Shown here piece after piece: positions 22,501 through 33,687 of a stretch of DNA of 64,000 bases (positions are counted from its first letter, which is position 1; each line of letters starts with the position of its first letter). Location: contig NC_134462.1 in the NCBI RefSeq assembly GCF_047948215.1, positions 120,798,937 to 120,862,936 on the forward strand, read 5' to 3'. The notes under the pieces are model-generated. The model did no database searches and had not been told where the DNA came from. It was given only the letters and a program-made list of their open reading frames with translations. The position numbers and the translations under genes were made by a program. This DNA comes from Lycorma delicatula (lineage: Eukaryota > Arthropoda > Insecta > Hemiptera > Fulgoridae).

Positions 22501-23823
22501 TCCACGGTGACCGTATATCCTCATCTCCTTGACTGATTGTAATTAAAGTTAAATTGCATCAGTGACCTGTATTCAGAAGTCTTTGAATTAAAAATACGCT
22601 TGCGCAGGCAAGCGGATTCACATTGCGATTGTAACCGGCAGTAGTCAGTCAAGATGTGGACCCCACAAGAGAAGGTTCAAACTTTGGTTAACGGCAACTT
22701 TGGTCAGGCACACTTTGGTTAACGGAGTTTCAATCGGTTACGCGCGTTCAGCGGCGTGTACGAACCGAATGCGGTGTCGATCCTCGCACAGCCATGTCTA
22801 TTCGTCATGGTATACGACTTCAAGACAGACTGGAAGCTTGGTTTGACAAACTAGAAATCATCCAAAAGTTTCAGTTAGTGACGATACTGTGGATCGCGTA
22901 CATGATGCATTCAGTGCTAGTTCTGTACAGTCAATTAGGGGGACTAATTACGAATTGAAAATTCCTCGTTGCATTGTTCGTAAGTTGCTCCGTTTGCTAG
23001 CGAACAAGTTACAGCTCCTTCATAACATTAAACCAAATTATCGCCGCCTACAATATCAGTTTGTTGCGTTTAAACAATGTTAATTATCTTGATACGTTGT
23101 TATTTAGTGAAGAGACAACCTTTTATCTATGCGGGAATAGTAACAGACACGATTTTTGAATTTGTGGTTCTGAAAACCTCCTTAAAGTAATCGAAAATGA
23201 AAGGGACTCACGGAAAATCAATGTCTGGTTAGGATCACCTAAAAATGGCTTCATCGGTCCGCCACCGATGAATGGGTTCTTGGAGCCCATCGTAACACAA
23301 AGCATGTACCTCGACGTGCTTGAGAACTTTGCATTTCCTTAGATTCCTGCAGGCTTCATTTTTCAACAAGATGGTGTTCCATCACACTTTCATCGACATG
23401 TTACCGTGTTCTTGAACAACAGTTTCCCCGAATGTTGGATCGCACGAGAAGGTCCAACCGCATGGCCACCTAGATCTCCAGATACCACTTCTTTGAAATC
23501 TTTTTGTTCGAGAATTTATTAAAAGTTACATGTACCAAAGAAAAGTTCGAGATTTGGACGATTTAAAACAGAAAATTGTTGAAGCTGGGTCTAATAACGT
23601 TGCATATTCCGTTAAATATCTGGCATGAGTTAGATTATCGTCTAGATCTGCCGAGCTACAATAGGTGTACACATTGAACTCTACTAACCTACATTAAAGC
23701 CTGGTGTGTTCCTGTGTTTATTAAAAAAAAATTACCACATTATATTTTTTGGTTCTCTTTGTATAAGCTGTTACTTTTCGATAACTTTAGCCGGACACCC
23801 TATGGAATCGAGTACTTAGTAGA
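22501..23823 (+). mobile_element. Degraded DDE_3-type (Tc1/mariner superfamily) DNA transposon
   Basis: About 1.3 kb, the size of a complete element. The right end is a CGATAACTTTAGCCGGACACCCTAT-type terminus (about 23,796-23,820), a common TIR style of insect elements. The left counterpart may be the CCACGGTGACCGTATAT segment near 22,511, but the match is poor. The interior carries the broken transposase listed next. Confidence 0.7.
22654..23670 (+). pseudogene. DDE_3-type transposase, broken
   Basis: ATG at 22,654 begins MWTPQEKVQTLV, the usual start of this hemipteran-type transposase, but the frame is lost within about 25 codons. The helix-turn-helix linker region survives as the open frame 22,889-23,083 (KIPRCIVRKLLRLLANKLQ, then LLHNIKPNYRRLQY). 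Next come LFSEETTFYLCG (about 23,100; first acidic residue of the DDE triad region), INVWLGSPKNGFIGP (about 23,218), YLDVLENFAFP, then FIFQQDGVPSHF (second aspartate, about 23,360) and GPTAWPPRSPD (about 23,450; around the third acidic position). Several stops and frameshifts separate these blocks. The antisense frame at 23,123-23,305 is a shadow. Confidence 0.82.
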
Positions 23824-23829
23824 AGAATA

Positions 23830-26140
23830 TTACCGAGTTCAGGAACGAGAAATAAGAAAAAAGAGGTATTTTCTGTGATTTCTTTATCGATTAAAACCAA
23901 ACACCATCAAAAAGTGCATTAGCTACATAAGGGACATTAAATTATGTAAAAAAATTACTTTATTTTTGAGTAAAATTTTGAGCATATGTTACTATTTTCC
24001 TGTCCCATCGGCTAATTAGGACCGAAATTAAAAACCATCAATTCCCGGAACATCATAATAATCATCCCAAATTTCATCAAAATATTTTCATCTAGTCCGT
24101 CGAATATCAAGAAAATATATCCTTCAGGAATTTTTGAAAAAAAAATTGTGTTTTTTGTTTAGAGGGAAACGTCAAGAAATAGAAACACAGACCTGAAAAA
24201 TTTGACTCGAACAGCCGAATACTTTTGGCTACTTTTATTACTTTCCCTAATTTATATAAGTAAAAACCTTTTTCCTATAATAGTTATTTTAAAATGTAAT
24301 TTCGTTTAAATCGTTTTCATTAAGAAATGTTTGTAAAATGTTTTCTATAAGAGTAAATTGTAAAATAACAAATTCCCAATCGATGAATGCCCTCTTGTTT
24401 GAAATTCATTTTAAACATGAAAAATAGTAATAGTTTTTCTCCGGTCTTACAGAGATGATAATAAATCGGAAATATATTTTTTTACAAACCGTTAATTTAA
24501 AAAGAACTATAGAATCAGAAATAATTAAGATAGAAATCATGCAGAAAAATATTTTAGCAGTTATAATCGGTTTAGGCGTATCACGAAAATAATTGAAAGC
24601 AAATGATGACATTATTATTTTACAGGGAATGAAAACAAGTAGTTCAAAAGAGAAATGAAAGGATATAAAGACGAAAGATGTAGAAAAGAGGAAAAATGAA
24701 GTGGAAAATGTATTAATGTACTGCGTGTACTTGAAGAGATAAAAATATGCGGAATTTCATAATTCATCGCCTAATCTGCTTAATAAATTACATACAAATA
24801 CGGATATAACTTATTATCTCTAATATATTTTACTTGGGTTTATTATTTACGTAGTTGCTTGGACCTTAACTGCTGTTATTGTTATTTTATTACTGTTATT
24901 TATGGAGCTTTAGCTGATTAAAGCACCGATAAAATAATTACAATTTTTTCAGATATAATTATATATATTTTAATTATCTATACCTACGAAGTTTATATTT
25001 AAATTACCTCGCTGTTTTCAGTTTGGGAATCAGAATGATTCAGTAATATAGTGCTAGCGTTTTTCAGGCTTCACAATAGAGATACAACCAGAAATGTCAT
25101 TTCGTGTCGTTCGTTTTTAGCGAATGATATCTTTATTTGTGATAAATACAATTTATAAGAAAGAGTTTTTCATTCTATTACGTATCATTGGATATTTACA
25201 ATATGGTTTATTCTACTCTCAGATTAGCCAGTCCAGTTCAGTAAATAATGATTTTTTTCTTTGTTATTTTAATTCCTTTCAAGGACTACAACAGGAATGT
25301 TTATTATATAATTATTCATATTATTTTTGAATTAATTTGCATGTTAAAATATTTTATTCAATTAGGTTGTAAATAATTTGAAATATTTTTCCTTCTAAAA
25401 TAACTTTTATCTAATTAATGGATTTAAAATGAATATTTTACATTTTTAAGCAGTTTTTCATTTAATTATCCTTTCGCGTGCTGAAGATACAGTTCTGTTT
25501 TAATATTAAATTTTAAGTACAAAAAAATTCGTGCTTAATATTTTATAATTTTAAATTTATTAATTTTTTTTGTTTGTGGGTTTCAGTTTGCGATTCATAA
25601 TAAGAAAATGTAGACGTCAAAATAAAAATGTATGCCTCACTGCAAACACGGGAACATAATTTAGCGTTTACATATTCTATTGTCGCCTGTTAATGGTTCG
25701 ACAAGGGTATTGAGAGACTAACAAACGTAAAAATTTCCTATAAATATAATTTATTACTCTAAAAATGAGTGAAATAATAATAATAAATATTTTTAACATA
25801 CAAAATAGTAGTTCAAATGAAAAGACGAAGTTGATTTAACGATAATTAAATTATAAATACCAAAATTCAGTCCTATTTACTAAAAACGTTATAACAATGA
25901 TAGAAACTAATATTACATTAACAATAGAAATATCTAAAATTCGTACAATTCATTTTCTGCAAATATTATTTACTTTTACTGTTTATAAAAAAACTACCCT
26001 ATACTTTATGAATGAACAGACTTCAATTTCACTTCTCATTACAAATTACTCGCCGAACAGTTTATTGTTTTCAACCGCTGTCTGAAATTGAATACTCTTG
26101 ATGCATTCTTCGGTCGTTGTTACCACTGGCTTACTGTTAT
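23830..26140. other. AT-rich stretch, no gene
   Basis: Nothing recognisable over 2.3 kb. Open frames at 24,406-24,612 (-), 25,124-25,330 (+) and 25,897-26,085 (+) have chance-like F/I/L/S composition. Confidence 0.55.
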
Positions 26141-26147
26141 TGCAACG

Positions 26148-26709
26148 GCGTCGAACTCGGGGACTCTACGATGGAGCTGAGTGAAAGTAGGAGGTTTGTC
26201 CGCCTCTCCCTGCTACACCAGACCGGAGTCCATAAATGAAACCAAGTCAAGGGTATGAACTAAAGTTGAGTTCATTAAGGAGACTAGGAATAAATTTTGT
26301 TGCGAACAACATTATTGGTGGTAACATACCACCATTATTCAATTGCATCGAATATTATAAAATGTTTACACACAAATTGGCTCTATAGAGTGTAGAACTA
26401 GGCGCGGGGTTCGTGATACCGCGAACTCGTTTAGCTAGTTCAGAGGGCAACGAATTGAGACAATCAAGATTGTCCGAAAGAAGCCTACAGCGAAGGCTGA
26501 GTTATGAGCTCACTGTTGCAAATGTCTACCGAAGCATTTACGTCGGTGGCATCGAAACGAGGCCTGGCTTATTACTGTGAGATGTAAAATGTTAGAAGGC
26601 AAAAGCCGACTCCCGTTTAAACTCATCAGGGCTCTGTGGGGGGGGGGGGACTGAAATCGTCACAAGGCGGGTGACTTCCCCTACGGTGGTTGAGATGCGT
26701 TGAACTCGG
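26148..26709 (+). mobile_element. Family R retroposon, copy R1 with flanking direct repeat
   Basis: The body at 26,161-26,696 is homologous to 51,121-51,637 along its length, with identical blocks such as AAAGTTGAGTTCATTAAGG, AGAAGCCTACAGCGAAGG and CTTCCCCTACGG. Both copies end at the same point, TTGAGAT. Here a 13-bp direct repeat flanks the body: GCGTCGAACTCGG (26,148-26,160) and GCGTTGAACTCGG (26,697-26,709), one mismatch. It has no poly-A tail and no open frame. A run of 12 G at 26,638-26,649 is notable. Confidence 0.8.
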
Positions 26710-27310
26710 CCTTGCAAAACTAGTGAGTCTGTCGGAACGGAAACAGAACCGAACTGTAGCGGCAGTTAATTATTATCTCCCTACTAATCGCAGAACCTAG
26801 AAAAATGTCTCTTGCTGCTGATCTTTCTTTTATCTGTCGGATCATTATTTATTTTCGGACAGAGTTGATTTTTTCGTTCTGGTCCTTTATACTAATGCAA
26901 ATAAATAACCGAGGCTAATCGTGGGAGACTAGGCGCTTTTATCCTCGTACTCCCGGCGTAATTCCCCTTCAGACCGTCCGCTGAAATCCTGTCGGTGCTA
27001 GCGCCTTTCGTCCTAATAGGACTACGCTTACCGAGACTAGAGTTTGGAGGAAGCAATGTGCTCCCTTCTCCGGAATGAGTCGCATGTGCTGACTGAAGTA
27101 AAAATTATAAGTTAGGAAAGGCAGGTGGGTAATCGGTAAGGAGAAGTTAGGGAAATTCTTCATTCCGGCTGGGCTCGGTCGGCCGGACTCTGTCAGAGGC
27201 GGTGAGTCGCGTGTGAATTTTCGTTTTTATTTTTTCTTCCTCTTCTGTGTTGAGTCTGTCCGCCGATCCCGGAAGTACTTATACCTCCTGACCCGTCGTT
27301 TTCATTGTTG
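26710..27310. other. GC-rich, CpG-containing stretch; possible promoter or first exon
   Basis: Markedly GC-richer than neighbours and not explained by the adjacent R repeat. Near 27,178-27,205 a GGCTCGGTCGGCCGGACTC...GAGGCG segment is followed directly by GTGAGTCGCG, which fits a splice donor after a non-coding first exon on the plus strand. There is no convincing open frame: the 64-codon antisense frame at 26,969-27,163 is probably chance. The function is conjecture. Confidence 0.2.
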
Positions 27311-27920
27311 AAGCATAATAATTTTCATTGCCCGCACCCTTACGTTTTTCTATAAGTTCTTTTTCCGATCCGGTAATCTTAGTGGTGGAACAGGAGCTTT
27401 TGGAGATGTCTCATTGTCTGTATTACAAAGAAAAATTGTTAAACGGATCCGTTATTCTCAATAAAGAATTCATTTTGGTTCCTTCTCGATTCTTCTTTCT
27501 TTATCTTCTTTCTTCTTAATTAATAGAAACCCGTTACACTGGCCCATTACACTATTTATAAAACTTTTGACGTGATAATATCTCTATTGTTGCAAACTTT
27601 CAAAATGATGTTCGTATGCTACTAAAAATAAAAACGTGGTCCACTCATTATTACAGTTCGCTTAACGGTTCATCAAATAATAAAACCCTTCTCAGTATTT
27701 GCAAAAATGAGGGCCTCACGATTTTATTTTTGGTTGTTTAAGACCAACACTTTTTTTGATGTCATAAACAAATTATTATTTTTTACTGCATTTTAAATAA
27801 AAGGTTTTTAAAAATAATTATCTGCCTTTTCTATTTCCATAATTTTACATAATATGTGTTTGACATACATAATTCAGCATAAACATAAATCATATTTGAA
27901 TGCAATAAAATGGTTTTCCA
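27311..27920. other. AT-rich stretch, no gene
   Basis: The 63-codon frame at 27,328-27,519 is probably chance. No known repeat is seen. Confidence 0.5.
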
Positions 27921-27924
27921 TCAC

Positions 27925-28640
27925 TTTCCTTCTCCTTCTTCTTCTTCTTCTTCTTATCCTGGCACTACAGCCCGGCGTGGAATTTGGCATCCTCCACGAT
28001 TCGCCTCCAATCTTCCTGTCTTCTCCCGCCTCTCTCCTTTTTCACACCACCGATGTTGTCAGATCCTTTGTTACATCCTGGAACCAGTGTGTTCTTCGCC
28101 CCCCTCTTCTCCTCGTCATGTCTATTCCTCCATGCATTATCCCTCGTTGCAAACTGTTTTGTCATTCTTTCCGCGTGACCTAGCCAACCAAAATTCCTCG
28201 TGACTTTATTACCCTTACTATATTTGTCCTTGAAGTATTCCCTCTATTTCATCATTCTTATCCGCCATGTCCCTTCTTCAAAAACATGTCGATATATTCT
28301 CCTTATTATTTTCTGTTTGAACACCTTCAGTCTTAATGTCTCCCGTGTTTAGGGCCATGCTTCGCATCCGTAGGTGGCGATCGGTCGAATTAACGTTTTG
28401 TAGATTTTCATTGTAGTACTTCGTATGATAATTTTAGATCTTATTAACTTAGTATCGCCGAAGTACGCTCGGTTGCCAAGCGTAATACTTCTTTTAATTT
28501 CCAAGGGCACTTTATTATCACTATTAATTTCCGTTCCCAGGTACGTAAAATTTCTGACATTTTCGAAGGTGTGTGCCCTAATTTTCATTTCATTTCTCTA
28601 TCCTCGTGATCTTGCACTGTTCATCTTCGCATATTTAATT
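27925..28640 (-). mobile_element. Non-LTR retrotransposon 3' end with (GAA)n tail
   Basis: The minus strand carries the C-terminal part of a reverse transcriptase ending in a GAA microsatellite tail (TTC repeats at about 27,929-27,955 on the plus strand). Simple-repeat 3' tails are known for some RTE-like lineages. The 5' side stops at about 28,640, exactly where an inverted copy of repeat F starts, so this copy is truncated there. The lineage differs from the 9-kb element (different C-terminal blocks and tail). Confidence 0.82.
27965..28588 (-). pseudogene. Reverse transcriptase C-terminal region, broken
   Basis: The open frame 28,588-28,349 reads MKIRAHTFENVRNFTYLGTE, INSDNKVPLEIKRSI, then NRAYFGDTKLIRSK and IYKTLIRPIATYGCEAW. 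The FTYLGT and IRP-TYG-EAW blocks mark the thumb region of non-LTR reverse transcriptases. After a stop, shifted frames continue through FWLARSRGKNDKTV to EDWRRIVEDAKFHAGL near 27,975, matching the usual C-terminus of this protein type. The plus-strand frames at 27,854-28,203 are antisense shadows. Confidence 0.82.
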
Positions 28641-29062
28641 CCTTATACGCCTATTAAATTACATATACACATTTTTAAAAGTACATAAAATTTTATTTCA
28701 CTAAACTTTTGATTTTTTTGATTTTTTTTTATTGTTATTATTAACATTTTTTATTGTAAAAGCTTTTTTTTACAATCACGGGTTAATAATGATTAAATTA
28801 ATATATTTAAATTAAATAAAAGAAAAGTAAAACAAAAAAAAAACAAGGAAATAAAGTCTGATTCGAATCGATGTGCCTTCCCTTTAAGATTCACATATTT
28901 CATTATTTACAATTTTAACTTTGGTTTTGTTTGGAATCAAAAAGGGAGGTGCACAACTAGATGTTACAACAGTGCTAATTCCAAAATTTCAACAACCTAC
29001 GTCTAATCGTTTTTAAGTTATGCAAGATGAATACGCGCATACGTACGTACAGACGTACCAAA
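28640..29062 (-). repeat. Repeat family F, copy F4 (inverted)
   Basis: Reverse-complement copy of family F from its 3' tail (28,640) through the B-box-like motif (GATTCGAATCGATG, about 28,859) to the TACGTACGTACAGACGTAC block near 29,041-29,056. The outer part of the consensus is missing on both sides. Confidence 0.8.
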
Positions 29063-29130
29063 TTATTAGGTTTTATACCTAAATTGTATAAATAGATCAA
29101 AAACCTTTTTTCAAAATAATCAATCCCCAG

Positions 29131-29374
29131 CTCTTAAAATTGAATTATAAATATATGTATTTTTTTTTTGTCTTATGCTCTAACTCCCGACTGTTTTAAT
29201 ATATCTTGTTTACATTTTTTGTTATTTTGTGTTATCATATTATATAGGCCTATCAAAAAAGTCTACTATTTTCCAAAATTATAAACCCCGGACCTTAAAC
29301 AAAATAAGGCTATTTGAAAATTTTTACGTTCTTGTTTACCTTTTATTAGACGGGGTGTTAGATTTAGAGAAAAT
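29131..29374 (+). repeat. Repeat family G, copy 1
   Basis: Homologous to the reverse complement of 55,026-55,238. Shared landmarks in order: CTTAAAATTGAA, TTTGTCT, ATCATATT, TATCAAA.AA.GTCTA, then TTACGTTCTTGTTT (about 29,326) and GTGTTAGATTTA (about 29,355). No coding potential. Confidence 0.7.
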
Positions 29375-29496
29375 CGAATTAAATCTTAACCTATGAATGA
29401 ATACTTTTAGATTGTTTTTAAATTTATTCCCCACCTTTAACAAATATAATATTCTGTGTTTTTTTTTTTTTGTATTTAGCTCGATTCATTTAACTT

Positions 29497-30115
29497 TTCC
29501 TTCCTTTTACGAAATTAAGGAAGTTTTGTGATCACGAAAAATTTCAGTTTTCAGACTTCAACGGAAATATCCATTTTGACTAGTTTCGGCGTGACGTCTG
29601 TACGTACGTATGTATCTTGCGTAACTCAAAAACGATTAGCCGTAGGATATTGAAATATTGGATTTAAGACTGCTGTATCATCTAGTTGTGCACCTCCCAA
29701 AAATTTGGATTTTGGACTTCTCGTTAATTGCAGTAATAAGCTCTCATTGAGAGCTTCAACGATATATATCTTAAGTGGTACTTATTTTCATCGGTCCCAG
29801 AATTATAGCCAAATAAAATTTTTATTAATAAATATTTGGATCTTACTAGAGGAAAGCATATGGGTTCGAATCCGACTTCATACAGATATTTTTTTTAACA
29901 TTTTTAATTGAAATTTATAGATTTATTAATAATTATTAACCTCTGATTGTAAAATTTTTTTTACAATAAATAATAATTCAATAATAACAATAAAAATATC
30001 AGAAATTATTGAAATAAAATTTTTTGTACTTTTCGTTTAAAAAAATATCTATATGTAATTTAATAGACGTACAGGAATTCATGTGTTGTCCATATTAGAT
30101 ATTTTTTTATTAAAA
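29497..30115 (+). repeat. Repeat family F, copy F2
   Basis: Carries the family order: GTGATCACGAAAAATTTCAG start, GTTTCGGCGTGACGTCTGTACG, ACTCAAAAACGATTAGCCGTAGG, a B box identical to the pol III consensus, GGTTCGAATCC (29,863-29,873), and the AT-rich tail with TATATGTAATTTAATAG. The 68-codon frame at 29,705-29,911 is incidental. Confidence 0.85.
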
Positions 30116-30579
30116 TCGAGTTATGTAAGCAATAAGTAGAACTCTATTAGTCTTCGTACAGAATTTAGAAAATAATGAATATTACTTAATGGTTTTTATT
30201 ACATCAAAATAACCTATTGATTTTATATAAAGGTTTTTTTTTATAAAAATTATATGAAGTTATTATTTATTATACACATACATGAACAGATATCTCGTGC
30301 TGATTCCCTATTAACAGATATTTTTGTTAATACGTAATAATAAAACTTTTGATTTAACCAAATTTATTATATTTTGATGTTTTAAAAAAAAAATCAACGA
30401 TAGGAATATTGTTTTTCATTGCCGTTTCCTCTCGATAAATAACCTATAAAGGTAATATTCATATAGTATCCACTTGTTTTATAATGCATAATTTTATCGA
30501 TTTTTCACGTGTAAAGGATACTAGGTAGTGTTACGTAACACTATACTTCATAGTGAAAATGTGAAAGCCTCCATACCGC

Positions 30580-30621
<42 letters not shown>

Positions 30622-31243
30622 CATTTTAAAAATAACCTGAAATCTGTTACGTTAATTATAAAACATCCTTTCGTAATAAATAATATTTTAATTAGTTACA
30701 GGTAATTATTTTAATAATAACCTTTTTATCGAGATAATAATAACAACGGGTACGGTAGAAGATAAATTAGAAGAGCGTCTAAATCGAGTCAAAGGATGAT
30801 GTACTAGAGTTAAAGGAGCAGTCTACGCCTCTCGTGTTTTAATTTGTCAAGAAAAAAGAGTTCGTAAATCAAAAAATTCGACAGCCGTTGAGCCGATGAC
30901 TGTTTCAGCACTTCCTCAAGCAGGATGTTTTCAAAACCTTGATTTATATTTACACACTAAACAACACGGCCGTGTTCGTGAGCTTTCAACGCGTGCGCTT
31001 CTTAACAACTATTTCACCTTCAACTTTATCAACCCCCTTCTTGTTACCCATCCTCTACGTAACCAGACACACCATTAGTACCATCATGATAAGCTTTGTA
31101 TATAATATATATGAATCTCAAAAAATAAATTGTTTTTTGATGGGTTTATCTTTTAACTCTATCTACTATTGTCAAATTTTGGAGAGTATAGTTTTTATTT
31201 TGGGTTAACATCTCGTATATTAACCATCATCCTCTTCTTCTGT

Positions 31244-31301
<58 letters not shown>

Positions 31302-31457
31302 TCTATGTTTATATTGACGAATGAATTTATTATGTCTTATTGAATACTGAAAATACGATTTTTATCTTTATTTATTGTAATATTTCTTTTTTTTTATGTA
31401 GATATATTTTAAGTAAATATCTTTGTTTTTAATACAACAGGTTTTATTCAGTGATTC
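30116..31457. other. AT-rich stretch with long (TA)n tracts
   Basis: Contains (TA)n at 30,581-30,619 and 31,249-31,300. Overlapping frames at 30,896-31,208 cross a slightly GC-richer patch and have no recognisable product. Confidence 0.55.
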
Positions 31458-32552
31458 AAGAGGCAAGTGTAATTTGGGGACTGATTCTGGAGCTTTAAAT
31501 AACGGAAAAGGCTCATACAAGCATATATCCGAAAACGCTTTGTTATCGAGTTACGGCTGTCGAAAAAATTCGTAGGAATATCAGTTCCCCCTGAAATAAG
31601 ATCATACTGAAATTTTCAAGGATTGTATAAGGTAATTTTGATGGTTTCTTCTATTTTTTGACATGAAAAATCGAATGTAACAAGTCCCAGAACTCTTGTA
31701 TCTCATGTTTTCATGATATTCAATGTAAAACAGAAAAATCCGGTGAGGAAAAACATGATTTTTTAGGTGTGAAGTGCAAAAACTTTGTTAAATTATCAAT
31801 AAATGAGAAAATTTCATTCATGATTCTCAAAAGAATTAAACGCGATCAAAATTACGTCAAAAACAACTAAACTGCCTAACATTTATTATTAACACGTAAC
31901 CACGATTTTATGAACGTTGAGTAGTATTCAAATTAATTTCGAAGCGTATAGTCAGTTTGCCAACTTAATTTTTCAAAGATATAAATTTATTTTACTAAAA
32001 ACAGCGTTTTAAATTTTTATAAATTGTTAAAATTTTTCTGTTGAGGTTTGTTCTGTTTTGATTTTTAATATAAAAGTTGAATTTTCGTGTTTTTCATAGA
32101 CTTTATACATCAGTTTTCTCAGAATTAAATTCTATACAAGTTTTGATAATTAAAATTTACGCATTTATTAGTCATTTTACAAAGCGATTGTAAAATTTTT
32201 ACAATAACTACAATTTTTGTTTAATTCAAACTTTAAAAAAAACGTGTATACATCACCGAATTTTTTTTTTACGTTGGATATCACGAAAACTACGGGAGAT
32301 ACAACAATTCTGGAACCGGTTTTAATCGATTTTTCAGTTCAAAAAAAAATAGGAAACCGTAAGATTTACCTCTTATAAACGCCTTAAAAATTTCAGTGTG
32401 ACTTAATTTCACCGGGAGAACTGAAATCCGGGCGAAAGTTTTCGCTAGCCGTAACTCGATAACAAAGCGTTTTCAGACATGTGTTTGTATGGAGTTTTTT
32501 TTCTTTTTTCTAGCTGTGGGATCAGTTCCCAAATTATTTTCTTGTCCTCCTA
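31458..32552. mobile_element. Foldback-type element with ~300-bp divergent inverted repeats
   Basis: The left arm (about 31,458-31,800) and right arm (about 32,195-32,552) are inverted repeats. Shared blocks in mirrored order include AATTTGGG.ACTGAT, GAAAACGCTTTGTTATCGAG (31,533 on plus; 32,455-32,474 on minus), TTACGGCT, AATTTTC/TTAAGG, CTATTTTTT and a TTGTATCTC/GATAT block. The middle (about 31,800-32,195) is AT-rich and non-coding. No transposase is present, so it would be non-autonomous. The arms are clearly diverged (roughly 70% by eye), so it is old. Confidence 0.75.
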
Positions 32553-33396
32553 AATAATTCTATATATATAAATAATTTTTTAATTTTTAAAGTCTAAAAT
32601 ACACACATCACTATGTAAAATGATAAAAATAATTATTTTAAATAAAAATAAGGATCAAAGGTTATATAATAACAATTTTTAAAATATGTTTTGGTTTTTA
32701 TTTTCCTTCCCTGATTATTGAAAATAGAGTATATAATCCGTTGTTTACTACAGAAATAGATGCACTTAACGATTGCTTTTTCTTATCCTTATAATGATTT
32801 TGGTACATTTAAAGCTGCTCACATACAAATGGCACTAGACTGAATCGCTTTCTGTAAGACTAATAATGTTCCGGTTTCATTTGTAGAGCTGAATTTTCGC
32901 TTTCGGTGGTTCGACCGAATCACAATTAAACTTTCTTCGAATTCAAAAGAATTTTGAATTGTAACTACAGATTCTCCTTTTTTCTGTTTATCCTCCGGAA
33001 CCAGATAATTCTTCAGAGGATAAATGAGGATGATGTCTTTTCACGACATCGACCGCCACATACCAGTTAAATTCTCACCACCAAACTGACTTTTACTACA
33101 AAAATCCAAAAATTTTAAAAAATAGGCCTTATCTCGAAAACGGATTGTGAAAGGCTTAAGTGAAGGGGTACTTTCCAATTTTATGAACCGATTGGCACTA
33201 GCTTCATTCACCCAAGTCCCAGCCGTTCTCGAGATACGCCTTCCACAACATTTTTTTAAATTGAGGTTGAAATAAAATGAAAATGTGCTCAGTTAACAGT
33301 TTTAATCACTTTAATTAATTTATTTTAAATTAATTTAAAAAAACGGGTATCATTACTTTCAGCGAAAGCAAAAATAAAAATAATTAAAATGTCTAC

Positions 33397-33687
33397 TTAT
33401 GAAGGTTGTTTAATTACTTTGCCGGTTAACGGCGAGTAAGCCACTACATTTTCATATATTAATAAACAATACGCGATTGTATTTGGTTTAAAATTCTCTT
33501 CAACTTCAATATTAATTTTCAAATCAATAATGCCCATCTTTATTGATTCATCCTGTCGTGAACAATCAATCACGTACAAGGGATACTTGTTTTTATAATC
33601 TGAAAACGTATGTGGCGAATCGACCAATTTATAATACAATTCATTAAACTCGAGATTTCGCTGAAAGTAGTGATGACCAAACTTCAT
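33397..33687 (-). CDS. 96-aa C-terminal-type ORF, possibly from a virus-like or polinton-like element
   Basis: An open frame with non-random composition for this AT-rich context: aromatic and acidic residues are mixed, with KYPLYVIDCSRQDES near residues 34-48, a beta-rich stretch IIDLKINIEVEE (about 53-64) and IAYCLLIYENVVAY (about 71-84). It resembles the C-terminal part of an insect hypothetical protein family found with mobile or virus-derived genes. I cannot name it firmly, and a jelly-roll capsid-like origin is only a guess. Upstream of the ATG the frame is broken, and its 3' end is repeated at about 35,363-35,440 with frameshifts. It is probably a relic. Confidence 0.4.
   Translation of the reverse strand: MKFGHHYFQRNLEFNELYYKLVDSPHTFSDYKNKYPLYVIDCSRQDESIKMGIIDLKINIEVEENFKPNTIAYCLLIYENVVAYSPLTGKVIKQPS

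Noticed and set aside
27854..28203. Overlapping plus-strand ORFs of up to 109 codons
   Set aside because: Shadows of the minus-strand reverse transcriptase and its GAA tail.
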